A stretch of DNA of 64,000 bases, from assembly GCA_032622095.1 (NCBI GenBank), contig CP136067.1:197928052-197992051 (forward strand). Direction: 5' to 3'. Positions 22,149 through 34,852 of this stretch are shown one piece after another; the stretch's first letter is position 1; each line of letters opens with the position of its first letter. The position numbers and the translations under genes are program-made. The DNA is from Siphonodentalium dalli (lineage: Eukaryota; Mollusca; Scaphopoda; Gadilida; Siphonodentaliidae). The notes beneath the pieces are model-generated. The model ran no database searches. It worked only from the letters and a program-made list of their open reading frames with translations, and was not told the origin of the DNA.

Positions 22149-22884
22149 TAGCAGGAGGACCCGACTTCGTCCGGGCTGTTTCCCCTCTGCTTTTCGGCGA
22201 ATTGCGCGATTTGACCCTGAATTGTCCATTTTGAAGGTCAAGGTCAGGTGGGGTCACGATTTGACCCGTCCAAAACACTGCCCGGACAAAAGTACCCGAC
22301 AAACGTACCAGTCGAAAACCATCCGGTTTTACCCGATTTGAACTCGAATTGATCAATTTGAAGGTCAAGGTCAGGTCGGGTCACGACTCGACCCGCCCAA
22401 AACACTCAGCGGACAAAGGTAACCCCACGTATCAAATTTCGTCGAAATCCCATCAAATTCGCGATTTGACCTTGAATTGACCCGATTTCAAGGTCAAAGT
22501 CACGTCGCACGAGCATGCGAATAGGCTTATGACACTTCCCATACGAAAGTATCCCCAGACACTAATTTTCATCGAAATCCCGTGATACTCGGGCGTTCGA
22601 CCTTGAAATGACCAGATTTCAAGGTCAAGGTCACGTCGCACGGGCAAATTAACAGGCCCATGCCACTCCCCGGCCGAACGTATCCCCACATACCAAGTTT
22701 CATCGAAATCCGCTCGGCCGTTCTCGAGTCCACCGCGAACACACAGACAGACAGACACACAATACGACGTTGACGACCGCCTGGTCAAACTACACACACC
22801 TACCAAGTTTCGTCCCGATCGGTGGAGAATCGTAGATACATACATACAGACAGACAGACAGAGGTCTTCAAAATATATAGGAGA
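22148..22884 (-). mobile_element. Non-autonomous Helitron-like element, copy 6
   Basis: The terminus is CTAGCAGGAGGACCCGACTT. The body holds the TCAAGGTCA blocks of copies 2-4 up to about 22740, then a CAACGTTGTCGTATTG-type end (minus strand) shared with the second subfamily. The 5' end is TCTCCTATATATTTTGAAGA on the minus strand. Confidence 0.78.
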
Positions 22885-23480
22885 TAGCCGATGAGCCCGA
22901 CGTTGTCCGGGCTATTCAAAAACCAAATTTCAAGTCGATAGCTCCCGTTTCCGAGATCTGGTCTACGCCTGCGCGAAGCTGGCGTCGCACGGGCTCGGCG
23001 ACCGGATAAAATTCGTATCCGGGGCAAGATACATTCACATAGCAAATTTCAAGTCGATAGCTCCACCCGCTTCCGAGATCTGGTCTGCGCATGCGCGAAG
23101 CTGGTGTCGCACGGGCTCGGCGACCCGATAAAATTCGTATCCGGGGCAAGATACATTCACATACCAAATTTCGAGATCTGTTCTGCGCATGCGCGAAGCT
23201 GGCGTCGCACGGGCTCGGCGACCCGATACAATTCGTATCCGGGGCAAGATACAATCACATTCCAAATTTCAAGTCGATAGCTCCACCTGTTTCCGAGATC
23301 TCGTCTGCGCATGCGCAAAGCGGGCGCCGCACGGGCTCGCCAATGCGACAACGTCCACCACCTGGTCAAACTACACACACGTACCAAGTTTCGTCCCGAT
23401 CGGTCCAGAATCGTAGATTTGTATAAATGACAGACAAACATACATACAGACAAACAGAGTTCTTCAAAATATATATGAGA
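22885..23480 (-). mobile_element. Helitron-like element, second subfamily, copy 7
   Basis: Begins TAGCCGATGAGCCCGACGTT (its first C has become A) directly after copy 6. The 3' hairpin on the minus strand is CCCGGACAACGTCGGG, the same stem as the first subfamily with a different loop. The body is 3-4 tandem units of about 100-122 bp, each with TTTCAAGTCGATAGCTCC and TCCGGGGCAAGATACATTC. Confidence 0.75.
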
Positions 23481-23978
23481 CTAGCCGATGAGCACGACGT
23501 TGTCCGGGCTATTCAAAAACCAAATTTCAAGTCGATAGCTCTACCCGTTTCCGAGATCTGGTCTGCGCATGCGCGAAGCTGACGTCGCACCGGCTCGTCG
23601 ACCCGATAAAATTCGTATCCGGGGAAAGATACATTAACATACCAAATTTCAAGTCGATAGCTCCACCCGTTTCCGAGATCTCGTCTGCGCATGCGCGAAG
23701 CTGGCGTCGCACGGACTCGGCGACACGATAAAATTCGTATCCGGGGCAAGATACATTCACATACCAAATTTCAAGTCAATAGCTCCACCCGTTTCCCAGA
23801 TCTCGCTTGCGCATGCGCGAAGCATGTGCCGAACGGGCTCGCCAATACGACAACGACGACCGCCTGGTCAAACTACACACACGTACCAAGTTTCGTCCCG
23901 ATCGGTCGAGAATCGTAGATTTGTATAAATGACAGACATACAGACAGACAAACATAGGTCTTCAAAATATTTATGAGA
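23481..23978 (-). mobile_element. Helitron-like element, second subfamily, copy 8
   Basis: CTAGCCGATGAGCACGACGT starts at 23481 immediately after the GAGA end of copy 7, again with no spacer. It contains three of the ~122-bp internal units and ends GTCTTCAAAATATTTATGAGA. Confidence 0.78.
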
Positions 23979-24215
23979 TGTAAGGGATAGAACGACCCCG
24001 GCATGACCGTTAATGAGCGTTTGTATATGAGGCAAGATACATTCACACAGCAAATTTCAAGTCGATAGCTCCACCCGTTTCCGAGATCTGGTCTGCGCAT
24101 GCGCGAAGCTTGCGTCGCACGGGCTCGGCGACCCGATAAAAATCGTATCCGGGGCAAGAATGTCGGATTTTTCTCCCATACAGTTAGACCGATTTCAACC
24201 AAATTTGGTGTAGTG
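23979..24215. mobile_element. Helitron-like fragment
   Basis: One more ~122-bp unit (24042-24160), preceded by AATGAGCGTTTGTATATGAG, a word from the interior of copies at 21310 and 62942. No termini are seen. Confidence 0.6.
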
Positions 24216-24654
24216 ACTCGGGATACTCTGGTGGAGGTTATAACTTCGTTAGTTTAAAAAAAATTTGATTTAAACAAAATTTTAATCAAATAAATAAAAA
24301 GACACAAATTAATATAAGGTCACCATGGACCTATTTCAGAATCAAATACAGGTTTTCTATTATCCTATTTGTAGACCAGATGTGCGCTCTTTATATATGT
24401 GTTTTCACTGCGACCCGCGCCATCCAACAGAATAACGGGTATAAGTCCACTTTTCTACGGGCTTTGCTTATTTCAAAATCAAATAAGTCGAATATGGACC
24501 TACGTGAATATTCAGATCAAAACTGAACACAAGGGCCGTATGCCCCTAACACACAAATGGGCAGCATGCCCCTTTGTGCAGGGGCCGCAGCCGCGTCCGG
24601 CGCTGAATAAAGGCTCCTATTTCATCTAGTAACTAATAATATGATTTCTTTAGT
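24216..24654. other. No supportable feature
   Basis: AT-rich sequence. CAAAATCAAATAAG and AGAATCAAATACAG are loosely repeated. No coding exon is seen. Confidence 0.45.
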
Positions 24655-25260
24655 TTCACACTCGGCTTAGAATCGCCTCATTTTTTGAGTCTTCAAGAGA
24701 ATGAAACCACGAAAATGAGATAACATCATCAAAATGGCAACAATGAACAATTTCAGAGTTGGCATTTAGTCTGGGAGGAAAATTTTGATAATAAAATGAT
24801 TATGCTTCGTCATCAATGATGCCATTGCATCACACTTCCTCTTGACGCTACAATTTGGACCTCAAAATCCAAGATGGCTCCTAAAACGGCGACCGAATTT
24901 ATAATAATTGATTATTTTTCACACTCGCCTCTTAAATTATTCACACAGCGGTTTGAAATCGGCGGCTAATAACAACTTTATATCGAAAAAATTATAATAT
25001 TTAGTCATTCGGCAACAATGACATGTTAGCTTGACATATTATTATACATATGCATATAAATTCAAGATGGTGACTGAGATGTTTACCAAAATGGAGAAAT
25101 CATCAAAATTTGCAAGTTTTATTGATAACGCTCCTAAGGTGGGTTGGCAATGACCACTGGTAAACACATTTTTCCCTATTGGCAAAGGATTCAGGAATGC
25201 TGATAAAATCTGATATAATATGAATATTTTGCGAAAAATAGATGTTAATTTTACACGCGA
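24655..25260 (-). repeat. Dispersed repeat with GGCGGCCATCTTGG-like motif, minus copy
   Basis: Read on the minus strand it shows AGTGTGAAAAATAATCAATT, then TCGGTCGCCGTTTTAGGAGC and CATCTTGGAT, matching 32000-32060 on the plus strand. A second weaker motif copy lies at about 25063. It belongs to the family described at 30950. Confidence 0.65.
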
Positions 25261-26565
25261 TATTTCATGGAAATGGAATCATAGAAACGAGGAAAATTAG
25301 ATAAATTCATCTGATGCTGACCTGTTTAGAACAATATCCAAATCTGAATATATGATGGTTATATTCATCAGTATATGTACATCGGAAAAGGCCTGATCGG
25401 GTGACTAGACTGGATAAAAATACCTAACTCAACAATAAGACTGTCGGTATTGAGCAATACTTTAATTACTTCATCTTGACATCGCCCCCTTATGGGGTTG
25501 GGATAAGAATTGTTCACTTGACTCCTGTATTGCTCAGGTAATGCCATGTTTACTGAGTAACTTCTACCGAAATTAAGCTGGTCACGTAAATTAATTGAAT
25601 GGACATCAATACAAAAACCGTACCCAAAACAGTATCAGCATATAATACAGACAGCTCCCATGTTAACCTGCTTTATAATTAGTGTATACTAAGTCCAAAT
25701 GTAAGAATATAAGAGCCACAATTTGTGGGATTCGTCGTTGATATTAATATACATGTACGAAAACACAGGGCACACGTTTGGGAAACTGAGAAAATTTACA
25801 GTAGCTCGTCGTCGTATAACATCTAGTTCAAATCCAATGCATTCCGTGAGTGCATCAGGGGATTATACGACTATAATGGCTTTGTCGCAGACTACCAAAC
25901 GAGAGCCTTCAGATGTGTGCTCTGTGTGTCTTCTGCGAAGAAGAATGCGTTGTGGGATTTCTACCAGACCTCTGCTTATTCCAAGCGAACAATAGCGACT
26001 AGAAATAAATAAATTATGTTCAGGTTTGTGCCAAAACAGAAACTAATGTGGAGCACTGAAAAGCCCATAAGCCAACACACTGACTCCACACCAAAGATTC
26101 GCGAAAGTGGCTATTTTGATCGCTAGAGCAAGGATAGGAAGACAGCCTCATATAATGAGTTACATTGGTATATTTGAGTTCTCTGGACATCACATAATTA
26201 TGCTGCAAGTTCGTTCCGTGTATGATCCCCATATCCGTGTGCAGCACATGTGTTATCGAAGTTCTTCCATACTTGCGTTATAGGGGTCTCATCTAAATTG
26301 CATACAAGAAACATGTTCACACAAAATTTTGTTTAAATGCCTGCAATTCTATAATTGTATCGGCTATCGGCAACGTTCCAGATAAAACTAATATAATATA
26401 TATTCCCGCATTAACGCACTGTTCGATTTGGCTGGAGAGGCAATTTAACTCACCGACATGTTGAGATATATTATTATTGGGTAGAAAGTGTGTAGTATGC
26501 TTCCAGCTGTATTAGAGGAATGTTTGTATTCATACTGCAATGAATTCTGGTCTGCAGAAAACACA
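25261..26565. other. No supportable feature
   Basis: The 90-residue open frame at 25723-25995 contains a CSVCLLRRRMRC stretch, but nothing around it (splice sites, repeats of family type) supports a gene. The rest is AT-rich and featureless. Confidence 0.4.
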
Positions 26566-27200
26566 GCGGTCAGATGCTCGTAGCCCGTTTATATATAACT
26601 ATGGGTATATGCCAGATATAACCGTACAAAAAAACCGCCGTTCTTTTGACCGTGTATTTATCCATGGTGTGTGTGCCTGTGGTTGTCCGTAACCCGATGC
26701 CCGGTGTTATTGCTTTGAAAGGTAATCATGTTCGACTGGTGTTGTTAGATTGGTAATGAGATTAGCGGTTTCTATGTCTTGTCTGGTCGTATTTACTGTT
26801 TGAAATTTGTCTGGAATAGACGCACTTCTTATACTAGAATTTACGGGAGCGTAGAGAAATCGCACGTCGAGTTGGTTTAAGGGTTTTTAGTTTTGTGGTT
26901 ATGAGAGCTCATTTTCCCCCTGATATCTGCTCCATATGTGGTCTTCTCCTTTAAAATATCTATATGATTTCAAACAGGGGATATCCCCGACGTAGGGGCT
27001 ATACGATTCCCCGATATGGGTGGGCTTTAGCTACTGGGTTGACCATAGCAGATCTCCCCGACGGGCGTGTCTATCCCTCCCCGACAGGGGTGGGGATGTG
27101 GCCCCCTGACTCCTCCCCGGTGCCACCCAACATAATTTAGTATCGATGATTCCTGGTCTTAAGTGAATGTAAGAACGCGTTCTTACAATGGGCTGCCAAT

Positions 27201-28946
27201 CAGGGGCGTGTCGACATGGGTGGTTATGCAGGGATCTTACCCCCAAACTGTAGTCAAACCTAATGCAACATTAATTGGAAAATTCAAACCAAAATTAGGT
27301 TGAAATTGTTCTCGTAGTTTGATTTTCCAACAATTTCTTAGTTTCGAACTTGTTGTTTTTAGACCAACATTTGTATATTTCCCTTTTTATTCTGGACCGA
27401 AATGAGTCAGAGACGTGGCGACAGAGGGATTTTTTTGGGGGGGGGGGTGTCTCACCCCAACTTTGGTCAAAATGTTAAACAGTTGGAAATTTCAAACATG
27501 CCAAAACATTAGTTGGAAATTTAACACTAACAATAGTTTTAAAATGTTCTTGTAGTCTAATTTTCAAACAATTTAGTGGGGGGAATTAATTGTTTTTGGA
27601 CCAATATTTGTATATTTTCCTATTTTGGTGAATTTTTTTTACTAAAATGGTCATCAGTTGGAAATTTTCCTACCTTGGGAAGGGTGACAGGTTGGAAATT
27701 TCCAACACTTGGAAAGCTTGTGTCCTGGTCCCTCCCCGGTGGCCAGTTAATTTAAGAAAACAATATTGTCATACATTTGGTCAACATTGTCATTGGAATT
27801 GTCGTCAGTTGGAAATTTTCTAACCTAAGTGGGGGTGTCAGGTTTGAAATTCCCAACTCTAGGAAAGCTTTAGGCTAGTTTACATGCTAGGATTTTGCGA
27901 TTTTCTTGTTCAGATTTCAAAATTTTCGCACAACGGGCCGAACCATGGTTAGCCCGGTGTGTCATTGTCCCTCCCCGTGGCCAATACAAAACTGCTAATT
28001 ATGCTAACAAAACAATATTTTACTACATTTGGTCAAACTTGTGAACTGAAATAGTCATCAGTTGGAGAATTTTCCAACCTGAAGTGGAGTATGAGGTTTG
28101 AAATTTCCAAAACTATTGGAAAGCTTCAGTTGAGGCCAGTCTGGTTGCTAGGACTTGTGATTTTCTTGTATAGTTTTCAAATTTTCTCACAACTATGGTC
28201 AGCCCGGTGTGTCCTGGTCTATTGCCCGTAGCCGTGTGAATTTGTCTGGAGTTAGACCACTAGATGTCAGGATTTATGCAATTTTTCAGGTTAAAATATC
28301 TGAAACGTTCTCATACCGGGAATATGGAACCAATGGAATTATGCAAAACTTGTGTTTGGTCTGATTCTGATTCAAGGGGGAGGGGTGCAGTTGGAATTTC
28401 TCAAGGTGGACACAACGGAGACCCTCTAGCCACGTCCCTGCCATCAGTTGGCAATTTTCAAATTTAAGGGTGTGTTTCAGGTTAAAAAATTCCCGGAATT
28501 GGAAAGCTTGAGGCCAGTCTAGATGTTAGGATTGTCAAATTTTCATGTTCAGATTTTCAAAATGTTCTCACATCTGGCCTAACCATCTGTTCTGGGCCAT
28601 AGCCAGTAGTTACTTGCTAATTAATTTAAGAAAAAATAAATCGGGGTGTAAATTTGTCTGGCGTTAAACCACTAGATGTTAGGATTTTTTAATCTCATAC
28701 TTGACCGAACCATCCTTTTCATCCCCCTGTATGGCCAGTGGCCACAAGACAACTGGTCCATTTAGAATAGACAACCATTTAGTAGTCTATGGGGGAACAT
28801 TTGGGGAAAATCAAAGCACCGGAGGGGGGGGGGTAAAAACTGAATTACGCAAACTTATGAGTTTGGTGTGGTTCAATGGGGTGGGGTGCAGTTGGAACTT
28901 CCAAGGTGGAGACCACCCCAACGAAAACAACCCAGCCAAGTCCCGA
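27201..28946. mobile_element. hAT-type element of the CAGGGACGTGGC family, outer copy
   Basis: The left end is CAGGGGCGTGTCGACA and the degenerate right end is CAGCCAAGTCCCGA. The flanking 8-mers CTGCCAAT and GTGCCAAA share TGCCAA, an eroded duplication. The body holds repeated CAGTTGGAAATTTTCCAACC blocks typical of the family. Confidence 0.6.
27408..28440. mobile_element. hAT-type element of the CAGGGACGTGGC family, inner copy
   Basis: CAGAGACGTGGCGACAGAGG at the left and CCCTCTAGCCACGTCCCTG at the right are clear inverted termini. The sequence just outside both ends is itself family sequence, so this copy looks nested in the outer one. The flanking 8-mers agree at only five of eight positions. 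Confidence 0.7.
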
Positions 28947-29293
28947 GTGCCAAATATCCCAGATTCAACCATGCAGGGGTGCCCCTCGCGATTTAGTTTC
29001 TGCTTTCGGCATAGGCCTATTTGTTTTCTATCCGAGAATACACTGGACCGGCGGCAATATATTAACCATACTCTTAATGAAAATGCTTCCGTTGTGATCA
29101 GACGGTAACGTCGTGCTGCAAGGAAGACAATAATTGTGTTGCAGAAATGATATGGAAGACCGATTGTCAAAAAACGCAACATTAAAATACACAGGGCAAG
29201 GCTTATCGATCCAAACTGTGGAGTGTGTTTTCATTGTGTATTTCTCGCATATACCCATGGTTATATATAATCAGGCTACGAGCATCTGACCGC

Positions 29294-30949
29294 AGGTCGT
29301 TAAACGTTGAGAAGCTTAAGTTGAAGTCAGTTTCAGTTATGGACTCTTCACAAAGCTAACAATCCACAATCTTCTCTCAATTCAAGCATAAATTGTTCAT
29401 TTATTACCTCAACCTTTTCGCAGTATCTATATTCCCATGCTTTCAGTTTGTAATTGGCCTTCTTGTTGGATTCGACCGACTATTATGAATGTACGGTTTG
29501 CCAGAAAATTATATAAATTACATGTGTTCGATTGACAATTAATGGATTGGATGTGAGATTGCGGAGTTTCTGTGATTCTAAATCTTTACTCCCCGAACAG
29601 TTGCTGTATAATGCTAATGAAAGTCCACAGGTGGCAGTTTTGCTATAAATCATACTCGTTCCATTGAGTTGTCTCAATGACCCGTCACTGTATCCAGTTG
29701 CTTCGATGTCCCATCATATGGCATGTCCAAAGAAGAGCTTCTGGTGTTTCGGTGAGGTATTTTATAACTACATATCCAGGCACTAGGCATAGGCATTTTG
29801 CTTTTCACGATCTGTTTTAGTTGACAACCAGGAAGAAGTTGAGGAACCGTTATTGTCACTTGCTACATTCGACATGGAGAATGCCAAATCATAGATTAGT
29901 TTTTCCAGATACTGATGTTCTTTGTTACATTCTAACACAAACTGACCAGCATTAACTCGGTTATGTGCACAGTTCTGTTAGACTACAGCGAAGTGAATCT
30001 GCAATGTATCTGCTACGAAGTCAGTGGCCGTATTGAAATTTATTTAATACATCTGTATTGTGTACTCTCATGCGATAACATAGTTATGAAATGCGGTCAG
30101 AGAGTTTCCTTGTGATCTTTGCTGTCAGCCTGTCAAATGCGTTTGTAATACAACTGTAGTTGCTGGGGCGAGTTGGTTATAGATAGACTCTCATCAATGC
30201 GACCATATATTGGACGAAGTAGCACGAGTGGTACATATGCTAACTCACGTCTTGGGGAGTTTGACAATGTCTCAACTATTCAAACGAATTTCGGGCGATG
30301 AAACACACAGATATGCCAAAACAAGAAACTTGTTAATGCCATCTGCCCTTAATGTATCTTATTACACACAACTGTCTCATAATTATATATGAAATAAGGT
30401 TATAATGCTTTGCACTAAATATGTAATGCATGTGTGTTTCCCGTATTTCTAAGTGGAGCAATTATATATTGGCAGTATGATAGCAATACAAACTTCGACT
30501 TCGATGAAGTCAAGTTGTGATATTACTCTTGAATATACTAAATGTCTGTGGCTTGACTAAATCAACGTGGTCAACTATTCATCAAGCATAGACAACGGAA
30601 AAGCAGATCTGCTCCAAACGAAATAATATAGCCGTAAGTTGGAGTTCTCTCTGTGTTATGATGGCAGGAATTCCGAATGCGTCCAAATACTCGTTATGCT
30701 CTTATAATGATACAATCAGCACATATCCGGTTTGAGTTCTTTCCCAACACGGGCAGGATGGTTTAAATTATATTGGGCAATTTCATGTTAAGTTTCTAAG
30801 AATCCATTCTGATATAGTCTCGGTCATAAAAAACTATTTGTGTTCAAACATAGGCACAACATACCTTAACATGATAGTATCTAATTTATTTTGGGCGAAT
30901 ATATCCACCTCATTTGCTAAATGGCATTTGAGAATATAAACATTTGTCA
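29294..30949. other. No supportable feature
   Basis: AT-rich, low-repeat sequence. I looked for exons bounded by consensus splice sites and found none I can defend. Confidence 0.5.
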
Positions 30950-32230
30950 AATTGTATAATTGTGATTTTTGGCGGCCATTTTGTCGACCACCTTGGGTCA
31001 AATAGATCAATGTCGAGTGTATATTAATACACTAACCATATTTAAAACTGTGTACACTTTTGTTTATTTTATTCTGCATATTTCTGTCCAAGGTTAATCT
31101 ATAATATCGAGAAGCAAGTTTTTTGTGAAATTAAATAGCACATTATTTAATTTGCACTTTTCGGAGTATGGACAGCAGTTATACCCAAATTACAACAAAA
31201 TATTTTTCCAAAGTACTAGATGTCATAACTGATAAAAAAGACAATTCCTACTTGCTACAGTTTACAAATAACCGAAAATGATGTAAGGGGCAAGTGTGAA
31301 AATTCAACAAATTTCTATATTTCAGTCGCCATTTTGACAGCCATCTTGTTTTTGTTTTTTATCTCAATTTTGTTGTTTCAAAAGGAAGTTTGGTGCAATT
31401 TTATCATTGATTTATAAATATTTTCCTTTTTCTGTGTTCAATTTCCTTCCTCACTCAGTGCCCATTCTGCAATTGTTTGTGGCTGACATGATGATGATTT
31501 GATCTAATGTTCGTTGTATCATTCTGTTGAATTCTCAGGTATAAACAGCTTTTTTTCTCCAAATATACCATAAGTCCATGGTATTCCACGAACAGGGAGC
31601 ACATACATTCACATATAGTCACTTTTCCCCAGCATATGAGTGAAATCAATGAATTTTGGACATATTTGGATGATCTCTCCGTTTTGGCAGCCATCTTGGC
31701 CGCCATCTTAAACGAAGATGCTCTATTTTCAGTATAATTATATGGCAATTCACAATTTAGAACAGTTTTACATTATCTTCATCAAATTCAGTTATTTACT
31801 GTTTAACACTTGGTTAGAATCACATAATTGAATTTTGGTTAACTTTCATAGCACATGTTAGTATTCAGATTTTAAAGATATTTGGCAAGAATGAGATCCG
31901 AAATATGACATATTATGTTGTCGAAATGGTTGGATACTTGAATTTATTCAAATTTAGGTCGCTATTCACTACAAATTTCAAACAGCAGTTAATATTCAAG
32001 AGGAAAGTGTGAAAAATCATCAATTTTCCGAATTTCGGTCGCCATTTTGGCGGCCATCTTGGATTATGGTGGCCACTTTTTCTATCAAGTGGACGTACTG
32101 TGTATTAGTTTCTCATCAGTGGTGAAATATTCAATTTTATATCCTAAATTCAGTAGTAATAATAAAACTTACTCAGTGCATACTCTGAAATTTTTGATGG
32201 GGGCCATCTTGGTGACGTCATAAATCAACC
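30950..32230 (+). repeat. Loosely tandem ~355-bp repeat with a GCCATCTTGG motif
   Basis: Motif sites at about 30970, 31325, 31685 and 32045 read GGCGGCCATTTTG or GGCGGCCATCTTGG, each preceded by AAGTGTGAAAA..ATCAA-type sequence and a TTTCGGTCGCCA-like word. The spacing is close to 355 bp, but the sequence between motifs is strongly diverged. The motif resembles a YY1 site (AAGATGGCGGC on the other strand). Confidence 0.6.
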
Positions 32231-32901
32231 CAGTCGCGACCCCCAGGTGTCTAACATTTGTTTTCTGGTGCATGATATATCAAGCAACGTCATTAGCATA
32301 GTCGCTATATTTCTTCACAAAATGCACACGGGAGTACATAAGAGCCTCTACTAATTTCAGAGTCAAACATTATCAAGCGAGTGTTTTTGTGTAGTACATG
32401 GGGGAGATATCCAAGGTCAAGGAAGGGTGAAGATATCAAGTGTGAGATATGCTACAACGGTATTATTATATTGGTAACTCGTGTATGGTGATATAAAATA
32501 TTACACCTGAAAGAATATCATCGCGTTGCTGCATGCATGCCGTTTTCTAATTAGTCCATGATATGCTGTTCTGTGAATATAAATTCAATACAGCAATTAA
32601 TTTTATCTGTTGACCAATTATTATTCCTGGAAGGTGACAAAATGAACAAATTACTAGCAAATATTTACCCCGCACTAAATATTGTCTAAACAATTATTTG
32701 GTATATGGCATTCCAATAACATGATTTGGTAAACGGTAACAGGGCGCGAAAACGGACCTATGTTTCATGTGCGGATATAAACGCATTCGCTTCGTAACGT
32801 TCTGAATTATTTTAGTTTAACCAGTTTATGCCGTGTCAACGTATTATTTCGCACGAAATTCAACTCACATCGAGTCAAACGATAAATAGAATATGAAAAT
32901 C
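32231..32901. other. Mostly featureless; MITE arm near 32395
   Basis: ACATGGGGGAGATATCCAAG with following GTGAAGATATC (32397-32440) resembles the right arm of the CCGGTGTAAC MITE at 11682-12003. The remainder shows no feature. Confidence 0.4.
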
Positions 32902-33022
32902 GTGTTCCTCTCAAATGAATTTTTTGAAAACTCGTCTCGAATTATCCGTTTTGTCTCGCCAAAGGATCGACAAAACGGAAAATTCTAAGACTTGTTTCTT
33001 AAATTTCATATGAGAGAAACAC
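32902..33022. repeat. Foldback hairpin, ~53-bp arms
   Basis: GTGTTCCTCTCAAATGAATT through GTTTTGTC (32902-32954) is inverted at 32969-33022 with scattered mismatches and a short loop. It is probably a small foldback MITE. Confidence 0.75.
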
Positions 33023-33057
33023 TCATTTCATATCCTCTATATTTGAAAACCAACATC

Positions 33058-33338
33058 TCTATCTATATTTGCGAATGCCTGTCTGTCTGTCTCTATAGAC
33101 ATTCACGGGGAAGCATCTAGATGGCACCAACGGGGTCAACCAGAGGTACAAAAATAAACCAAACTTATACATAATTATATCCATGATATCAGGAGTCTAA
33201 TGGTGTGGCTTAAAACTGTCAAAAATGGCGTCATTCGAGTCAGGGGTGCACCGAAGGGGGGAGGGACATCACAAATTGGCAAGTAATATGTTTAGCGCCG
33301 ATACATATTCTTCTCCCGCGATACGAGGAGTCTAATCG
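33058..33338 (+). mobile_element. Fragment of the 49.9-53.4 kb repeat family
   Basis: TCTATCTATATTTGCGAATG with CTGTCTGTCTG matches the reverse complement of 53380-53418. CATCTAGATGGCACCAACGG and GGAGTCTAATGGTGTGGCTT match the inverse of units at 50340-51240. It directly precedes the LINE fragment. Confidence 0.7.
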
Positions 33339-33339
33339 T

Positions 33340-34196
33340 GTGGTTCAGTTGAAATTTGTGCACTTGAAATTCTGCAAAATACTTCTTGGCATGAAATCGA
33401 GTACACCCAATTACATGGTGTACGGTGAATTGGGGAGATATCCCCTTGATATTCGTATAAAATGTAGGGCCATTTCATTTTGGTGTCGCATCTTATCTTG
33501 CGACGGATCCAAGCTTGTAAAACAGCTACACAAATTCGTAGTAACGTGTAACGCTGAAGAAATGTTTCTTGGAAAATTCAGATGGATATGCTATATTGAA
33601 AGCATAATTTCAGAAGTAGACCTAGCAGATAAATGGTCTTCACAATTGCCACTGACAAAATCAGGTATACGAAATATGAGGAAAACCCTAGTTGCCTATT
33701 TGAAGAGCAATGGAAATTGGATATGCACAAATCTTCGCGTGGGCTATTTTATAAAGAACTAAAGAATGGATTGGCAATTAGTAGATACCTTTTAGATTTA
33801 CCAAGGAGCCTATCAGAATACCTTGTTAAAGTTAGAACTTCAAATCACAGACTTGCCATCGAACGTGGGAGGTGGCAGGATCAAGCGCGTGATAAGCGTA
33901 TTTGCTCTGCATGTGGTAATGGGGTGGGTGATGAATATCACCACGTCATTGAATGGAAAAAAGTTCAGGAGTTACGAGAGAAATATATCCCCGCTTATTA
34001 CTGGGAATTTCCAAATCAGAGCAAATTTTATGGACTCATCGCATTGGAAAATTTGAACGTCTTAAAACGCGTGTGTGTGTACCGGAAGCTATCTTTAAGG
34101 GAATATTGGAAATACATACACTCAGGATTCGCAAATATACAAGTGACCAACAACCATATACAACAAGCAATATACCTGACACTATATTATTCGTAG
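33340..34196 (+). pseudogene. Non-LTR retrotransposon (LINE) C-terminal fragment
   Basis: Two overlapping frames together match the region downstream of the reverse transcriptase in many animal LINEs. Frame one (33340 to about 33660) shows HLKFCK, STPNYMVYGELGRYPLDIRI and FWCRIL. A frameshift near 33660-33700 moves homology to the second frame (to 34196), with VRTSNHRLAIERGRWQDQ and a zinc-knuckle-like CSACGNGVGDEYHH. The last expected cysteine is replaced by Trp108 (TGG). The element is 5'-truncated at about 33346, frameshifted and lacks a key residue, so it is dead. The clade is not determined. Confidence 0.88.
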
Positions 34197-34647
34197 ATAT
34201 ACATGACATAATTATGGCCTGACATAATACAAATTTACTTGCCTGTCGTGATAACACGCACATGTGGATTTACAGGTAGATACATGTCTGAAGACCAGGA
34301 CAAAACTTGCGTGTGAGAGAACAAGACATTCTATTGTAGTAGCCAAGTGCTCTGCCCAATCAAACACAGTCAATCAAAGGCAACCAACCGCGATTATCGT
34401 GATTCTGATTGATGATCTGGCAGATAGATTGACTGACGTCGTCCAATGGTAAAGTAGTATGCGCTATTTAGACACGAGAAATTATAGATGCTAATTTAAA
34501 AGTACTAAAATGTTATCAGATTTATGCGATGCAATAATTTGCGAACCAGATGTACACGAGTAAACACATGTATGAATTAGAGGATATATGACATACCGGG
34601 GGTCCAACAATGTAAATAAGTGTATATACAACCATAACCACAAATAT
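34197..34647. other. LINE 3' flank; no gene
   Basis: This may include the LINE 3' UTR just after 34196. No poly(A) tail or target duplication is evident and nothing else is seen. Confidence 0.45.
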
Positions 34648-34674
34648 ATCATCTTCATCATCATTATCATAATC

Positions 34675-34709
<35 letters not shown>
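34648..34709. repeat. (ATC)n microsatellite
   Basis: Imperfect then perfect CAT/ATC triplets, longest at 34676-34709. The methionine-rich minus-strand open frame here is a shadow of it. Confidence 0.95.
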
Positions 34710-34852
34710 GTAACTAATACTAATTTTGTTAACTTACTAATGCGCTTATGTTCCATATTTATTTATGGCTAAGGCATAATAAAACATTGAAACAAAAACA
34801 AAAGTTTGGTGAGAAATGGGGCACTCATGACGTTAACAGTGCCACTGAATTA

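Larger units (their letters stand above)
26566..29293. mobile_element. 2.7-kb segment bounded by 47-bp inverted repeats
   Basis: GCGGTCAGATGCTCGTAGCC continuing to 26612 is inverted at 29247-29293 with a few mismatches. This spacing and length look like TIRs of a DNA transposon. The inside is largely occupied by hAT-type copies (27201-28946). No transposase is visible. An inverted duplication of host sequence is the alternative. Confidence 0.6.

Noticed and set aside
22916-23254. 112-residue minus-strand frame rich in Arg (RRARATPASRMRR)
   Set aside because: It is the translation of the ~122-bp internal repeat of Helitron-like copies; all frames of that repeat are partly open.
25723-25995. 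90-residue frame with a CSVCLLRRRMRC stretch
   Set aside because: Too little cysteine spacing information for a zinc finger, and no splice sites or neighbours support it.
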